Source: Pelagibius sp.
GTDB lineage: Bacteria > Pseudomonadota > Alphaproteobacteria > Kiloniellales > Kiloniellaceae
NCBI GenBank assembly: GCA_028280305.1
Contig: JANQMC010000146.1
Span: 1-64,000, forward strand
DNA length: 64,000 nucleotides
Direction of reading: 5' to 3'
Under the pieces are notes generated by a model that saw nothing but the letters and a program-made list of their open reading frames with translations, searched no databases and was not told the DNA's origin. Positions 1 to 8,874 of the stretch are shown here, piece after piece (within the stretch, counting starts at the first letter, position 1; the number at the start of each line of letters is the position of its first letter). The position numbers and the translations under genes were made by a program.

Positions 1-991
1 TGCCGCTGCACAAGGCTGGAGACTTCGCCTCGGCCCTTTCAGACCCGCGCCGAAATGCCGTGCTTCTGGGCCCCGGCAGTGTGATGACACTGGGGTTTGC
101 CAGGGCGTAGATCGGCAGGCTTTCCGGGCTGCAGGCCAGGCTGACCAGCCCTGCCCCCATGCGCAGCGCCGCCCGCGACGCCAATTGGCCCGCGCCGGTC
201 ATCTCCGCACCACCCAGGACCAATGCGTGGCCCGCTTGGTACTTGTGGGCCGCCGCCGCCCGCCGGGGAAATGCCGCGCCCCAGAGCGGCGGCCCGTTCT
301 CGAACTGCCGGGGCGCTATCTCCTGCAGCACATCGTCAGCGATGCCGATCTGTGCGACTTCAACTTCCCCGCAGAAAAATCGAGCGGGGACAAGAAGGTG
401 TGCAGGTTTCTTACGAAAAAAGGTTACCGTGGCATCGGCCTGAAAGACCGGCCCGTCCCAGGGCTCTCCACGGTCGCCGGTGACGCCGCTCGGCACGTCG
501 ATGGCGACGACGGGAAGCCCGGCGGCGGTGACGGCGCGGACCGCCGCCGCCGCGGCGCCCTCCAACGCCCGGTTGAGCCCGGCGCCGAAGAGCCCGTCCA
601 CGACCAGAGCGATACCTTCCAAAGCGACCGCGTCGAGGGGTTCCACGGGGCCATCCCAGTCATCTGCCGCCGCAGCCGCATCGCCTTTCAGCGCCGCGAG
701 ATCACCCAAGAGCGCGAGCTGCACGGGATAGCCGGCCTTCTTCAAGTGCCGCGCCGCGACAAAACCGTCTCCACCGTTGTTCCCGGGACCGCAGAGTACG
801 AGGATCGCGTCCCCTGCCGCTGCTCGCCGGCGGACACTTTCCGCAACCGCCGCGCCCGCCGTCTCCATCAGATCACGTCCGGCAATCCCGCCAGCGATGG
901 TCAGGCAATCTGCGGCGTACATTTGCTCCACCGTCAGGATTTCCGAGCCTGAAGCGCCCTGATTGGCCAAAGGAGAAGGCAAAGCGGTCAA
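1..991 (-). CDS. nnr: bifunctional NAD(P)HX epimerase/dehydratase Nnr, partial and interrupted by an inversion
   Basis: Nnr repairs hydrated NAD(P)H: an N-terminal YjeF domain epimerises NAD(P)HX and a C-terminal ribokinase-like domain dehydrates it with ADP. The minus strand shows the epimerase motif GPGNNGGDGF near residue 67, DVPSG near 163, the linker ADATVTFFRKKP, and the start of the dehydratase domain (HKYQAGHALVLGG). The frame begins at a TTG at 991 behind a GGGGAAGGG ribosome site, 15 bases after the aldolase gene, so the two probably form one operon. The reading frame makes sense only down to about base 95. The next part of the protein (DFASALSDPRRNAVLLGPG) is encoded on the opposite strand in bases 3-80. 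The gene is therefore folded back here and the rest of the dehydratase domain is missing. Identity is secure; the end is not a natural one. Confidence 0.88.
   Translation of the reverse strand, partial: MTALPSPLANQGASGSEILTVEQMYAADCLTIAGGIAGRDLMETAGAAVAESVRRRAAAGDAILVLCGPGNNGGDGFVAARHLKKAGYPVQLALLGDLAALKGDAAAAADDWDGPVEPLDAVALEGIALVVDGLFGAGLNRALEGAAAAAVRAVTAAGLPVVAIDVPSGVTGDRGEPWDGPVFQADATVTFFRKKPAHLLVPARFFCGEVEVAQIGIADDVLQEIAPRQFENGPPLWGAAFPRRAAAAHKYQAGHALVLGGAEMTGAGQLASRAALRMGAGLVSLACSPESLPIYALANPSVITLPGPRSTAFRRGSERAEAKSPALCSG
79..94. repeat. short palindrome at the nnr fold-back junction
   Basis: CAGTGT-GATG-ACACTG is a 6-bp perfect stem with a 4-base loop. It sits exactly where the Nnr reading frame changes strand: plus-strand coding lies to the left and minus-strand coding to the right. 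Such micro-palindromes are typical points of template switching, either in a real inversion or in an amplification or assembly chimera. Confidence 0.7.
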
Positions 992-1006
992 AGTGGGCCC
1001 TTCCCC

Positions 1007-1807
1007 TCAACGCCGGCCCGCCGCCGTCATCAGCGATGACACACTGGCCATCGCACCGTCGCGCAGTATCACCACGTCCATATCCGCCAGGACAAGGTCA
1101 TAGCCGGCCTGATAGAGGGCCTGGGCCGGGCGTTCGGGTGTCGGGATACCGCCCAGCAGGCAGCCCTGCGCCTTCGCGGCTTTCTCCGCCTCGGTGATGG
1201 CGCGCCGTACCTCCGGATGGTCGGGCTCGCCCATGAAGCCGAGACTGGCCGAGAGATCAAAAGGACCAATGAAGATCATGTCCAATTGCTCGACGGCGGC
1301 GATCGCATCGACGCAGTCCAGAGCCTGTTTGCTCTCGATCTGGCAGATAACCAACAGGGATTCGGCAGACTGCCTGACATAGCCCTGCCAGTCCCGACCA
1401 TATCCCGAAGCACGTACAATGGGCGCCGCCATGCCGCGTACGCCCCTTGGGGGATAGTGGCAGGCGGCAACCGCGGCCTCGGCCTCGGTCGCGCTGTTTA
1501 CCGCCGGGACCATCACCCCCCGGGCGCCGGCATCCAACAGGCGCTTGATCCAGGCCTGATCGTTGCCCGGAACACGTACCAGGGGCGTACAGCCCGAAGA
1601 ATCGATAGCGCGCATGATCTCGATTGCCGAGCCCGTATCGCCCGGGCCGTGCTCGCAGTCGATCATCACGCAGTCATAGCCGGCGGAGGCCATGATCTCG
1701 GCCGCGGCCGGGCTGAACAGCTCACACCAAAACCCAACGGCGGGACGCCCTGCGCGCATTGCCGCCTTTAACTGATCCTGCAACCTCAACCTCCCCCAAA
1801 TTTGCAT
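1007..1807 (-). CDS. HpcH/HpaI family aldolase
   Basis: This 266-residue TIM-barrel protein belongs to the metal-dependent class II HpcH/HpaI aldolase family, which cleaves or forms 2-keto-3-deoxy acids such as 4-hydroxy-2-oxoheptanedioate. Family motifs are present: IDCEHGPGD near residue 49, the VPAVNSATEAE segment, the ACHYPPRGVRG block and QIES, whose Glu helps bind the divalent metal. Length is typical. The first Met precedes a slightly long N-terminus (MQIWGRLRLQDQ), so a start a few codons later is possible. It lies just upstream of nnr on the same strand. The natural substrate cannot be read from the sequence; a role in aromatic or sugar-acid catabolism is only the usual family role. 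Confidence 0.88.
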   Translation of the reverse strand: MQIWGRLRLQDQLKAAMRAGRPAVGFWCELFSPAAAEIMASAGYDCVMIDCEHGPGDTGSAIEIMRAIDSSGCTPLVRVPGNDQAWIKRLLDAGARGVMVPAVNSATEAEAAVAACHYPPRGVRGMAAPIVRASGYGRDWQGYVRQSAESLLVICQIESKQALDCVDAIAAVEQLDMIFIGPFDLSASLGFMGEPDHPEVRRAITEAEKAAKAQGCLLGGIPTPERPAQALYQAGYDLVLADMDVVILRDGAMASVSSLMTAAGRR

Positions 1808-2298
1808 CTTCTTTCAGCAGTCTAGCGCGCAAGGCGCCGGGTTGCATCGGCCAGCGTGGGTTTCCCCTAAGAACGCGTCAAAGTGACGCCGCAGAACCTT
1901 CGGCCAAGTATTCGCGGCCTGATAGCAGGTTTCCTGAAAAGGCGAAGCGATTCCTCCTCCCGCCCACGCCCTGCGTTGAGCGCATCCGAAACAACATTTC
2001 AGCCTGGCCGACAACAAACTGAAACCGTTGACTGGTCACAGTTCTGCCACAGGACACTTCAGTGCCACAGAATTCTTGCGAGCAGCCCACGAAACGGATC
2101 AAAGACAGTGTATTTCAGCACGTTTACTTAATTAATATTCAGCATTCTGATTCTATATTACTTACCAAAATCCCTTGTTTCACGTGAAACGTGTTTTCTA
2201 AATATGGTTTACGGAATATTAACAGAATTACTTTATGATTTCTTAATGAAAGGTTACCGCGCCGCGAAGGGCCAGGGATTTCAAGAGTTAGCCGTTTC
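1808..2298. other. gene-free region holding a parS-like site
   Basis: No open frame with coding character is visible. The right half (about 2110-2250) is AT-rich compared with its surroundings. It contains the palindromic site described separately and probably the promoter of the following outer-membrane-type gene. Confidence 0.6.
2176..2191. promoter_or_regulatory. parS-like ParB binding site
   Basis: TGTTTCACGTGAAACG matches the bacterial chromosomal parS consensus TGTTTCACGTGAAACA at 15 of 16 positions, including the complete 14-bp palindrome GTTTCACGTGAAAC. ParB nucleates on such sites to load the segregation complex and SMC. It is intergenic and in AT-rich DNA, as expected for a functional site. 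parA, parB and dnaA are not in this window, so distance to the origin is unknown. Confidence 0.8.
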
Positions 2299-3249
2299 AT
2301 GAAAAACAGATCACCTCTGCGTCGACGGCTGAAAAGCAGCCTCCTTGCAGGACTAGCCGCCTCTTGCGTCCTCAGCGCCAACTCCGCAAGCCGCGGTGAC
2401 GGCTTCGACCTCTCGAAAGGCTGGGGGATTCTCGATCGCTTCGGCTGGATCGATGGTTTGGACCTGGTCATGGACCAAGGGGGCGCGGCCACCGGCGAGG
2501 TCACGGCGCGCCTCAATCTTGGGCCGCTGCGTCTCACCGCCCTGCACCAGGAGCACCTCGCCCGGCTGAACATCGCGGATGGCCAATCTGACGGCGAGGA
2601 TGAGATTGCGGACCGCGTCACGCGGCAAAGCCGGCTCGGCATGTCCGGAAGTTTCGGTGTGGCGGAGGGCGTGACCCTGCCGCTCGGTCTCAGCGGCGAA
2701 TACCGCCAGCGTCAATCGGGGCAGCAGGATCTCGATGTCGCAGTCGACGGCGGCCTGACCTTTCCGCATCTGCGCATTGGCACCCGCCTTTCCATTGACC
2801 AGGGCTTTGCAGCGGACGGCGAGACGACCCAGGCCATCGAGGGCGGGCTTTCCTTTGGTTTCGACTGGATGGGGGGCGACCATCAAGGCCGCATCGATTA
2901 CGGGATTCTGCCCGACAGGCAAATCACCGAGCTGGCCTTCGGCTCGCGTTGGCCAATGAATGACGGCATCGGCGCAACCATCGATGTCACGCACAAGCCG
3001 GCCTCCGCGTTGTCGGAGGCCAGCGTCGGCCTGGACCAGCGTTTCGGACCTTTTCTTATCGGCTCCGACCTGTCGGCCGACAGCGCCGGGGGCTATGCCA
3101 TCGGCTTCACGCTGTCGCTCGACCTCGGTCCGGGGCCTGCAGTACAGGAGTGGCGCCTTTCGAGCCTGCTCGCCAATCTGCAGAGAAGCCGCAGCAACAC
3201 CGCCGTGCGCGACAGCTTCGGCATACCGGCTGTCGGCGACCTTCCATAG
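2299..3249 (+). CDS. predicted outer-membrane beta-barrel protein, unrecognised family
   Basis: I do not recognise this 316-residue protein. The N-terminus (MKNRSPLRRRLKSSLL, then a hydrophobic stretch ending in CVLSANSASR) looks like a signal peptide. The remainder alternates hydrophobic and polar residues in short strands separated by Gly/Asp turns (for example LRIGTRLSIDQGF, IGATIDVTHKP, GYAIGFTLSLDLG), as in outer-membrane barrels or usher-like proteins. No enzyme motif is seen. A 333-residue frame lies opposite, but it lacks a signal peptide and runs through the tRNA-His gene, so this strand is preferred. It stands alone, with AT-rich DNA and a parS site upstream. Confidence 0.65.
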   Translation: MKNRSPLRRRLKSSLLAGLAASCVLSANSASRGDGFDLSKGWGILDRFGWIDGLDLVMDQGGAATGEVTARLNLGPLRLTALHQEHLARLNIADGQSDGEDEIADRVTRQSRLGMSGSFGVAEGVTLPLGLSGEYRQRQSGQQDLDVAVDGGLTFPHLRIGTRLSIDQGFAADGETTQAIEGGLSFGFDWMGGDHQGRIDYGILPDRQITELAFGSRWPMNDGIGATIDVTHKPASALSEASVGLDQRFGPFLIGSDLSADSAGGYAIGFTLSLDLGPGPAVQEWRLSSLLANLQRSRSNTAVRDSFGIPAVGDLP

Positions 3250-3274
3250 GGGCGGCATCAAGGTAACGGGGGAA

Positions 3275-3352
3275 TGGGGTGGCTGATGGGACTTGAACCC
3301 ACGGCCTCCTGGACCACAACCAGGCGCTCTAACCAACTGAGCTACAGCCACC
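3275..3352 (-). tRNA. tRNA-His (GTG anticodon)
   Basis: The minus strand folds into a full cloverleaf. The acceptor GGTGGCT/AGCCACC includes the extra 5' G (G-1) opposite C73 that marks histidine tRNAs. The D-arm sequence is AGCTCAGTTGGTTAGAGC, the anticodon stem is CCTGG/CCAGG around loop TTGTGGT (anticodon GTG), and the T-arm reads GTGGGTTCAAGTCCCAT. CCA is encoded at the 3' end. Confidence 0.97.
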
Positions 3353-3561
3353 ATCCGAAGACGGAGAACACGGCATCGGCGCGCGCTCTCGAAGGGGCGT
3401 GTTTAAGCCCTTGTTTCGGGGGCGTCAAGCGCCGCGCGCCGGCATCGTCCGCGCTTTGCGGCGCCTTGCCCCCCTGCCCCAGCCATACCCCCGGCCATGC
3501 TCCGGGCTGCTGGCTGCGCAGAGCCCTCTGCTCCGGCTCCAGGCAGCGCTGACACTAAAAG

Positions 3562-4050
3562 TTACATCGACTCGACGTGGTTATAGGAGTGGAAGGTCTC
3601 GAGCCGGCGCAAAATGGCATCCAGGCGGGCTTTGGCTGTATCGACTTCGCGCGAGACCAGCCGCAGTTCCTGAATGAGCAGCTGGATATCATCGCCAACA
3701 CCTTCAACGGGACCCTCGCCCCGCCCCGTCAGCAGCCAAGCCGGGCTGACCGCCAGGGTGCCGGCGATCATGATCAGTTTGTTGGACCGGGGCTCCGACC
3801 GGTCGCTCTCCCAGGCCTGCCAAGTGGCCGTTTTCACCGCCAGGCGACGGGCAGCCTGCGCGGCCGTCAGCCCGGCGGCTTCCCGGGCGCAGCCAATCCG
3901 GCTGCCGATGGTGTCCGCGTGACCCTGATCTTCTGCACTAAGGCTCTCGGTTTTGATAGCTGAGTCCTCCGGTTCGCAATGATCTGCCAGCCGACGATCC
4001 GCAATCGTCCTGACGCGGGCGGAGCCTAGGGCCAAAAAGCGGATTGTCAA
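3562..4050 (-). CDS. XRE-family helix-turn-helix regulator
   Basis: The protein has 162 residues. Residues about 48-110 form a Cro/C1-type DNA-binding domain (IGSRIGCAREAAGLTAAQAARRL, then WQAWESDRSEPRSNK). The C-terminal third (about 120-160) is charged and helical and may form a coiled coil for dimerisation. The first 45 residues are poorly structured and may not be translated; no better Met lies between. It is monocistronic and divergent from the aminotransferase gene. Its targets are unknown. Confidence 0.82.
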   Translation of the reverse strand: MTIRFLALGSARVRTIADRRLADHCEPEDSAIKTESLSAEDQGHADTIGSRIGCAREAAGLTAAQAARRLAVKTATWQAWESDRSEPRSNKLIMIAGTLAVSPAWLLTGRGEGPVEGVGDDIQLLIQELRLVSREVDTAKARLDAILRRLETFHSYNHVESM

Positions 4051-4145
4051 ACCGACGCGCGCTCATCCGGCCACCGACGGCGCCCTCAACTCTCAGACCC
4101 CAGGGCAAAGAACCCGAAACGGCCGGTTTCGGCAACGCATGGGTT

Positions 4146-4196
4146 TGCGGCATCCCGTCCCCCTGCCTTCTTGCGGCATCCCGTACCCCTGCCTTA
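4146..4196 (+). repeat. 26-bp tandem duplication
   Basis: The segment TGCGGCATCCCGTCCCCCTG and its flank are repeated directly after 26 bases with one clear difference (GTCCCC versus GTACCC). It lies in the leader between the divergent XRE and aminotransferase genes, about 50 bases before the aminotransferase start. Confidence 0.75.
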
Positions 4197-4243
4197 GTGT
4201 GCAGCCGCCTGAAAAAAGGTTGGAAAAGAAGGAAACGGCGGAA

Positions 4244-5431
4244 ATGAATCAACTGGCCACAGCCATCGGGCGCCTCGGTACCGAAAGCGCTTTCGAAGTT
4301 CTGGCCCGCGCCAAGGCGCTGGAGCAGCAGGGCAAGTCGATCATCAACCTGGGCATCGGCCAACCCGATTTTCAGACGCCGGAGCATGTCGTCGAGGCCG
4401 CCGTGAAGGCGCTGCGCGACGGGCATCACGGCTATACCCCGGCCAACGGCATTCTGGAACTGCGCGAAGCCGTCGCCGAAGACCTGGAACTGCGCCACAA
4501 CGTCCAGGTGGATCCGGACACGGTGGTGGTGGTGCCCGGCGGCAAGGTGACGATGTTCTTCGCCATGCTGATGTTCGGCGAACCCGGCGCGGAGATTCTC
4601 TATCCCAACCCCGGCTTCCCCATTTATGAGTCGGTGATCAACTTCTCCGGCGCCAAGGCCGTCCCCATCGCCCTTTCCGAAGACAAGGGCTTCGCCTTCT
4701 CCGCCGAGGCCGTGCTCGAGTCCATCACCCCGCAAACCCGGCTGATCATCATCAACAGCCCGGCCAACCCGACCGGAGGCGTCACCCCGCGCGAGGAAGT
4801 CGACCGGCTGGTCGAAGGCTTGGCCGCCCATCCGCAGGTCACGATCCTTTCCGACGAGATCTACAGCCAGATGCTCTACGACGGGAGTGAGCACGTCAGC
4901 CTGCTGCAGTATCCGGAAATCCGCGACCGGGTGATCATGCTGGACGGGTGGAGCAAGACCTACGCCATGACCGGCTGGCGGCTCGGCTTCGCCGTTTGGC
5001 CCAAGGGCCTGGCGGAGACGGCCACGCGTCTGGCCATCAACTGTCACTCCTGCGTCAATGCCTCGGCCCAGTTTGCCGGCCTGGCCGCGCTGCGCGGGCC
5101 GCAGGATGCAGTCGCGGAAATGATGTCGGCCTTCGATGTGCGGCGGCGGGCAATCCACGGCGCCCTCAACGCCCTGCCCGGCGTCTCTTGTGTTGAGCCG
5201 GCGGGGGCCTTCTACGCTTTCCCCAACATCACGGGGACCGGCATCCCGGCCAAGACCTTGGAGCTGGAGCTTCTCGAAGAGGCCGGAATCGCCACCATCG
5301 CCGGAACCTCCTTCGGGCGCTTCGGCGAAGGTTATCTCCGCCTGTCCTACGCCAACTCCCTGGACAACATCCGTCTGGCGCTGGAGCGCATCGGCGCCCA
5401 TCTGGAAAGCCGGCAATCCGGCGCCGCGTGA
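4244..5431 (+). CDS. PLP-dependent class I/II aminotransferase
   Basis: A 395-residue fold-type I aminotransferase. Visible motifs are INLGIGQPDF (substrate loop), INSPANPTGG (Asn binding PLP), SDEIYSQMLY (Asp/Tyr of the cofactor site), DGWSKTYAMTGWRLG with the Schiff-base lysine, and a C-terminal EGYLRLSYA containing the carboxylate-binding Arg. The family transfers amino groups between amino acids and 2-oxo acids; the aspartate/alanine-type subgroup is likely, but specificity cannot be read. An upstream in-frame ATG at 4139 exists. The start chosen follows GGAAACGGCGGAA and matches the usual family N-terminus, while the longer form would translate the tandem duplication. It lies upstream of glnB but is separated by glnB's own promoter. 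Confidence 0.9.
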   Translation: MNQLATAIGRLGTESAFEVLARAKALEQQGKSIINLGIGQPDFQTPEHVVEAAVKALRDGHHGYTPANGILELREAVAEDLELRHNVQVDPDTVVVVPGGKVTMFFAMLMFGEPGAEILYPNPGFPIYESVINFSGAKAVPIALSEDKGFAFSAEAVLESITPQTRLIIINSPANPTGGVTPREEVDRLVEGLAAHPQVTILSDEIYSQMLYDGSEHVSLLQYPEIRDRVIMLDGWSKTYAMTGWRLGFAVWPKGLAETATRLAINCHSCVNASAQFAGLAALRGPQDAVAEMMSAFDVRRRAIHGALNALPGVSCVEPAGAFYAFPNITGTGIPAKTLELELLEEAGIATIAGTSFGRFGEGYLRLSYANSLDNIRLALERIGAHLESRQSGAA

Positions 5432-5540
5432 TCAGTTTTTGCCCAGACTGCACAGTTTGTAGGCAGACAAACCAAAGCAGCGGCGATATCGCACGCCGGC
5501 AAAGCCCTAAACACCGTGATCTTCCGGTCTCCGCGCCTTT

Positions 5541-5556
5541 TGGCACGCCTCCTGCT
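5541..5556 (+). promoter_or_regulatory. sigma-54 promoter of glnB-glnA
   Basis: TGGCACGCCTCCTGCT fits the sigma-54 consensus TGGCAC-N5-TTGCA, with the invariant GG and GC exactly ten bases apart. It ends about 65 bases before the glnB start. Sigma-54/NtrC control of glnB-glnA is well established in alphaproteobacteria. I could not identify a convincing NtrC dyad upstream. Confidence 0.65.
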
Positions 5557-5615
5557 TAGGCGTCAGTCTGGCACGCTGCTGCCGGGATCGATCAGCACCG
5601 GATATGAGGCCCTAA

Positions 5616-5960
<345 letters not shown>

Positions 5961-6050
5961 CCGTATCATCTCGGCCCGCAGGAAACCAACAGGCTCCGGG
6001 CGGCCGAACAAACATCCATCACAAGGTTCGAAGAAACGGAAAGAACATCC

Positions 6051-7460
6051 ATGTCAGATGCAAAAACCATCCTCGAGATGATCAAAGATCAGAGAGTTGT
6101 TTACGTCGACTACCGCTTCACCGACCCGCGCGGCAAATGGCAGCATCTGGCAATGCATGTCGATGCGGTCGATGAAGATGCGCTCACCGAAGGCATCATG
6201 TTCGACGGATCGTCGATTGCCGGCTGGAAGGCGATCAATGAGTCCGACATGATCCTGCGCCCGGACCTCTCCTCCGCCGTGATGGACCCCTTCTCAAACC
6301 TTCCGCAGTTGATTCTCTTCTGCAACATCGTCGAGCCCTCCACCGGCCAGCTCTATCATCGCGATCCGCGCTCCACCGCCGTGCGGGCCCAAAACTATGT
6401 GAAGTCCTCCGGCGTCGGCGATCAGAGCTTCTGGGGCCCTGAGGCCGAATTCTTCGTCTTTGACGATGTGCGCTTCGACGTATCGCAGAACCAGACCTAC
6501 TACTTCCTCGATTCCGACGAAGGCCCCTATAACACCGGCTCGATTTTCGAGGACGGCAACATGGGTCACCGGCCGGGCATCAAGGGCGGTTACTTCCCGG
6601 TGCCGCCGGTCGATTCCGCCATGGACCTGCGCGCGGAGATGCTGAAGGTGATGGGCGATATGGGCCTGGCGGTCGAAAAACATCACCACGAGGTGGCGCC
6701 CTCCCAGCACGAGTTGGGCATCAAGTTCGCCCCGCTGGTGCAGGCCGCCGACGGCATGCAGATCTATAAGTATGTCGTGCACCAGGTCGCCCACCAGTAC
6801 GGCAAGTCGGCGACCTTCATGCCGAAACCGATCGCCGACGACAACGGCTCCGGCATGCACACCCACCAGTCGATCTGGAAAGACGGCAATCCGCTGTTCG
6901 CCGGCGACGGCTATGCGGGTCTGTCGGAAACCTGCCTCCACTACATCGGCGGCATCATCAAGCACGCCAAGGCGCTGAACGCTTTCACCAACCCCTCGAC
7001 CAACAGCTACAAGCGCCTGATCCCGGGCTTCGAGGCGCCGGTGCTGCTGGCCTATTCGGCGCGCAACCGCTCGGCCTCCTGCCGCATTCCCTATGGCGAC
7101 AGCCCCAACGCAAAGCGCGTCGAGGTGCGCTTCCCCGATCCGACGGCCAACCCTTATCTGGCGTTCTCCGCCATGCTCATGGCCGGCCTCGACGGCATCA
7201 AGAACAAGTACCACCCGGGCGACGCCATGGACAAAGATCTCTATGACCTGCCGCCGGAAGAGCTGGCCGACGTACCGACTGTCTGTGGTTCTCTGCGTGA
7301 AGCCATCGAGGCTCTGGAAGCCGACCACGAATTCCTGCTGGCCGGAGACGTCTTCAGCAAAGATCAGATCGCAGCTTACGCGGAACTGAAGTGGGAAGAG
7401 GTCTACCAGTTCGAACACGCCCCGCATCCGGTCGAGTTCAAGATGTACTACTCGGTCTGA
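6051..7460 (+). CDS. glnA: type I glutamine synthetase
   Basis: GlnA forms glutamine from glutamate, ammonia and ATP as a cytoplasmic dodecamer. The 469 residues carry the beta-grasp domain with FDGSSIAGW, the metal site EAEFF, the [11 protein letters not shown] block, the [13 protein letters not shown] loop and [19 protein letters not shown]. The adenylylation tyrosine is Tyr398 in [11 protein letters not shown], so this is the GSI-beta form regulated by GlnE and PII. It is the second gene of the glnB-glnA operon and is followed by a strong intrinsic terminator. Confidence 0.98.
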   Translation: MSDAKTILEMIKDQRVVYVDYRFTDPRGKWQHLAMHVDAVDEDALTEGIMFDGSSIAGWKAINESDMILRPDLSSAVMDPFSNLPQLILFCNIVEPSTGQLYHRDPRSTAVRAQNYVKSSGVGDQSFWGPEAEFFVFDDVRFDVSQNQTYYFLDSDEGPYNTGSIFEDGNMGHRPGIKGGYFPVPPVDSAMDLRAEMLKVMGDMGLAVEKHHHEVAPSQHELGIKFAPLVQAADGMQIYKYVVHQVAHQYGKSATFMPKPIADDNGSGMHTHQSIWKDGNPLFAGDGYAGLSETCLHYIGGIIKHAKALNAFTNPSTNSYKRLIPGFEAPVLLAYSARNRSASCRIPYGDSPNAKRVEVRFPDPTANPYLAFSAMLMAGLDGIKNKYHPGDAMDKDLYDLPPEELADVPTVCGSLREAIEALEADHEFLLAGDVFSKDQIAAYAELKWEEVYQFEHAPHPVEFKMYYSV

Positions 7461-7505
7461 TCCTCAGCGGAGGGAAGTCCGCCGTCAGACCACACAAGCG
7501 TATGA

Positions 7506-7540
7506 AGCCCCGCCGGCGCGAGTCGGCGGGGCTTTTTTTT
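7506..7540 (+). terminator. intrinsic terminator of glnB-glnA
   Basis: A perfect 10-bp GC stem, AGCCCCGCCG paired with CGGCGGGGCT around a 7-base loop, is followed directly by eight T. It starts 46 bases after the glnA stop. Confidence 0.95.
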
Positions 7541-8214
7541 GCTGTCCGATATTGATCGAGGTTAAGGAAGCGTAAACAGTCGTGCGAGAACACAGAACGG
7601 CTTTATTTTCACCATATTTCTGCCGCCGAGAGATCACGCCCGAAGCACAAGAAACACTCTAAGAAGGGACCATCGTTTCTTGAGGTGGTTTGTTGTTGTG
7701 ATGTTGATAGCAGTGACCTGGCGCAGCGTCGTCGTGGCGTCCTTCTTAGTTCTTGGTGTCGTCGCCTTTCCGCGGGCGACCTATGTGCCGTGGGTCACCA
7801 CGGCAGAGGCGCGGCCCATACCACCGCGCATGGCGATCTCGGAAGAAAGGCTCAGTCTTGCGGCACCCGAAGCGCGGCGGCGGGATTCTGCAGCAGAAGC
7901 GACGGGAAATGCCGATCACATTGGCCCCTGAAGCCAACTGAAGAAACGAAACGGCAATTTCGGCGGCACCGCTTACTGACCCTGGCTCAGCGCCTCTGCC
8001 GTGCCTGTCAGGGGTGTATGCACAGCGTCCATTTATTGAAAAAAGATGAATAATGAATTGGAATTATCTCCTAATTACTAATTGATAGTTAATGTATTTT
8101 AAATAACATCCTTTTTTCTTTTTGATATCATAATAACACCTCCAATATAGCACGCCTCAACCACAGTAATTAGCCTATCACTCCGGCAGTCAATTCCATT
8201 GCCTGGAGTTCAGC
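7541..8214. other. gene-poor region with a possible small ORF and an AT-rich tract
   Basis: The left part holds one weak small open frame (listed separately). Bases about 8040-8160 are strikingly AT-rich compared with the rest of the window and probably carry the promoter of the following peptidase gene. I see no RNA gene or repeat. Confidence 0.5.
7701..7931 (+). CDS. possible small membrane or secreted protein
   Basis: The frame would give about 76 residues starting MLIAVTWRSVVVASFLVLG. That is one hydrophobic segment of about 20 residues, then a Pro/Arg-rich polar tail. An in-frame TTG at 7680 preceded by AAGAAGGGA is an alternative start. No family is recognised and codon use is not persuasive. 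It could be a chance frame in GC-rich DNA. Confidence 0.25.
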   Translation: MLIAVTWRSVVVASFLVLGVVAFPRATYVPWVTTAEARPIPPRMAISEERLSLAAPEARRRDSAAEATGNADHIGP

Positions 8215-8868
8215 GTGCCTTCCATAGACAACCAACGCGACGCCTCGTCCGAGGCCGCCGCTAAGCCCTCCGACCTTTCCCGGCGCCGCCTGATCGGCGT
8301 CCTTGCGGGCGTCACGGCGACCTGTGCACTGCCCGCACCCGGCGGCGCCAACCTGACCACCCTGCCGGCTACCTTGCCACCCTCCTCCGCCATGCGTGCG
8401 GCCGGATTTCGCGCGGCACCGGCGGCCTGGTTCAAACTGATCAAACAGCATCCGGAACTCGATCTTTCGGCCGAGCCCCTGGCGCCCGTGGCACTGACAC
8501 ACGCGCGCGAAGTCGAGCTGGCCCTGGTCCACCAACAGGTCAATCGCCTGATCCGCTTTCGCCCAGACGGACCCGACCGCTGGCAGTTGGTGGAGTCGGA
8601 AGGCGATTGCGAGGACTACGCCATCCGCAAGCTGTTCACGCTCTGTCAGAAATACGGCTGGCCCCGTTCGGCCCTAACCCTGGCTGCCTGCCATATCGAG
8701 AGCGGCCAGGGGCACGCGGTATTGCTCGTGCACAGCGACAGGGGTGTTTATGCCCTCGATAACCGGCGCCGCCACGTGGAGCCCTGGCGCCGGCTCCCCT
8801 ACCGCTGGATCGCGCGGGAAGACCCGGGGGCCCCTTTCGGCCTGTGGCGCAAGCTGCCGACAGCTTGA
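8215..8868 (+). CDS. LapG-like transglutaminase-type cysteine peptidase (C93)
   Basis: Bacterial transglutaminase-like cysteine peptidases of this family include LapG, which clips surface adhesins from the periplasm. The 217 residues show the catalytic triad in order: Cys132 in EGDCEDYAIRK, His167 in GQGHAVLLV and Asp182 in YALDNRR. A twin-arginine signal (SRRRLIGVLAGV, residues 22-33) predicts Tat export. The start is GTG behind GGAG. LapG normally works with LapD and a large adhesin; neither lies here, so the substrate is unknown. The gene stands alone between an AT-rich leader and a convergent gene. Confidence 0.85.
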   Translation: MPSIDNQRDASSEAAAKPSDLSRRRLIGVLAGVTATCALPAPGGANLTTLPATLPPSSAMRAAGFRAAPAAWFKLIKQHPELDLSAEPLAPVALTHAREVELALVHQQVNRLIRFRPDGPDRWQLVESEGDCEDYAIRKLFTLCQKYGWPRSALTLAACHIESGQGHAVLLVHSDRGVYALDNRRRHVEPWRRLPYRWIAREDPGAPFGLWRKLPTA

Positions 8869-8874
8869 GCGCGG

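Noticed and set aside
2353..3354. 333-residue open frame opposite the outer-membrane-like gene
   Set aside because: It runs through the tRNA-His gene and has no signal peptide or motif. The plus strand has a signal peptide and strand pattern.
3938..5416. 492-residue open frame opposite the aminotransferase
   Set aside because: The plus strand encodes complete PLP motifs; the reverse frame has none and has Asp/Gly/Val-rich shadow composition.
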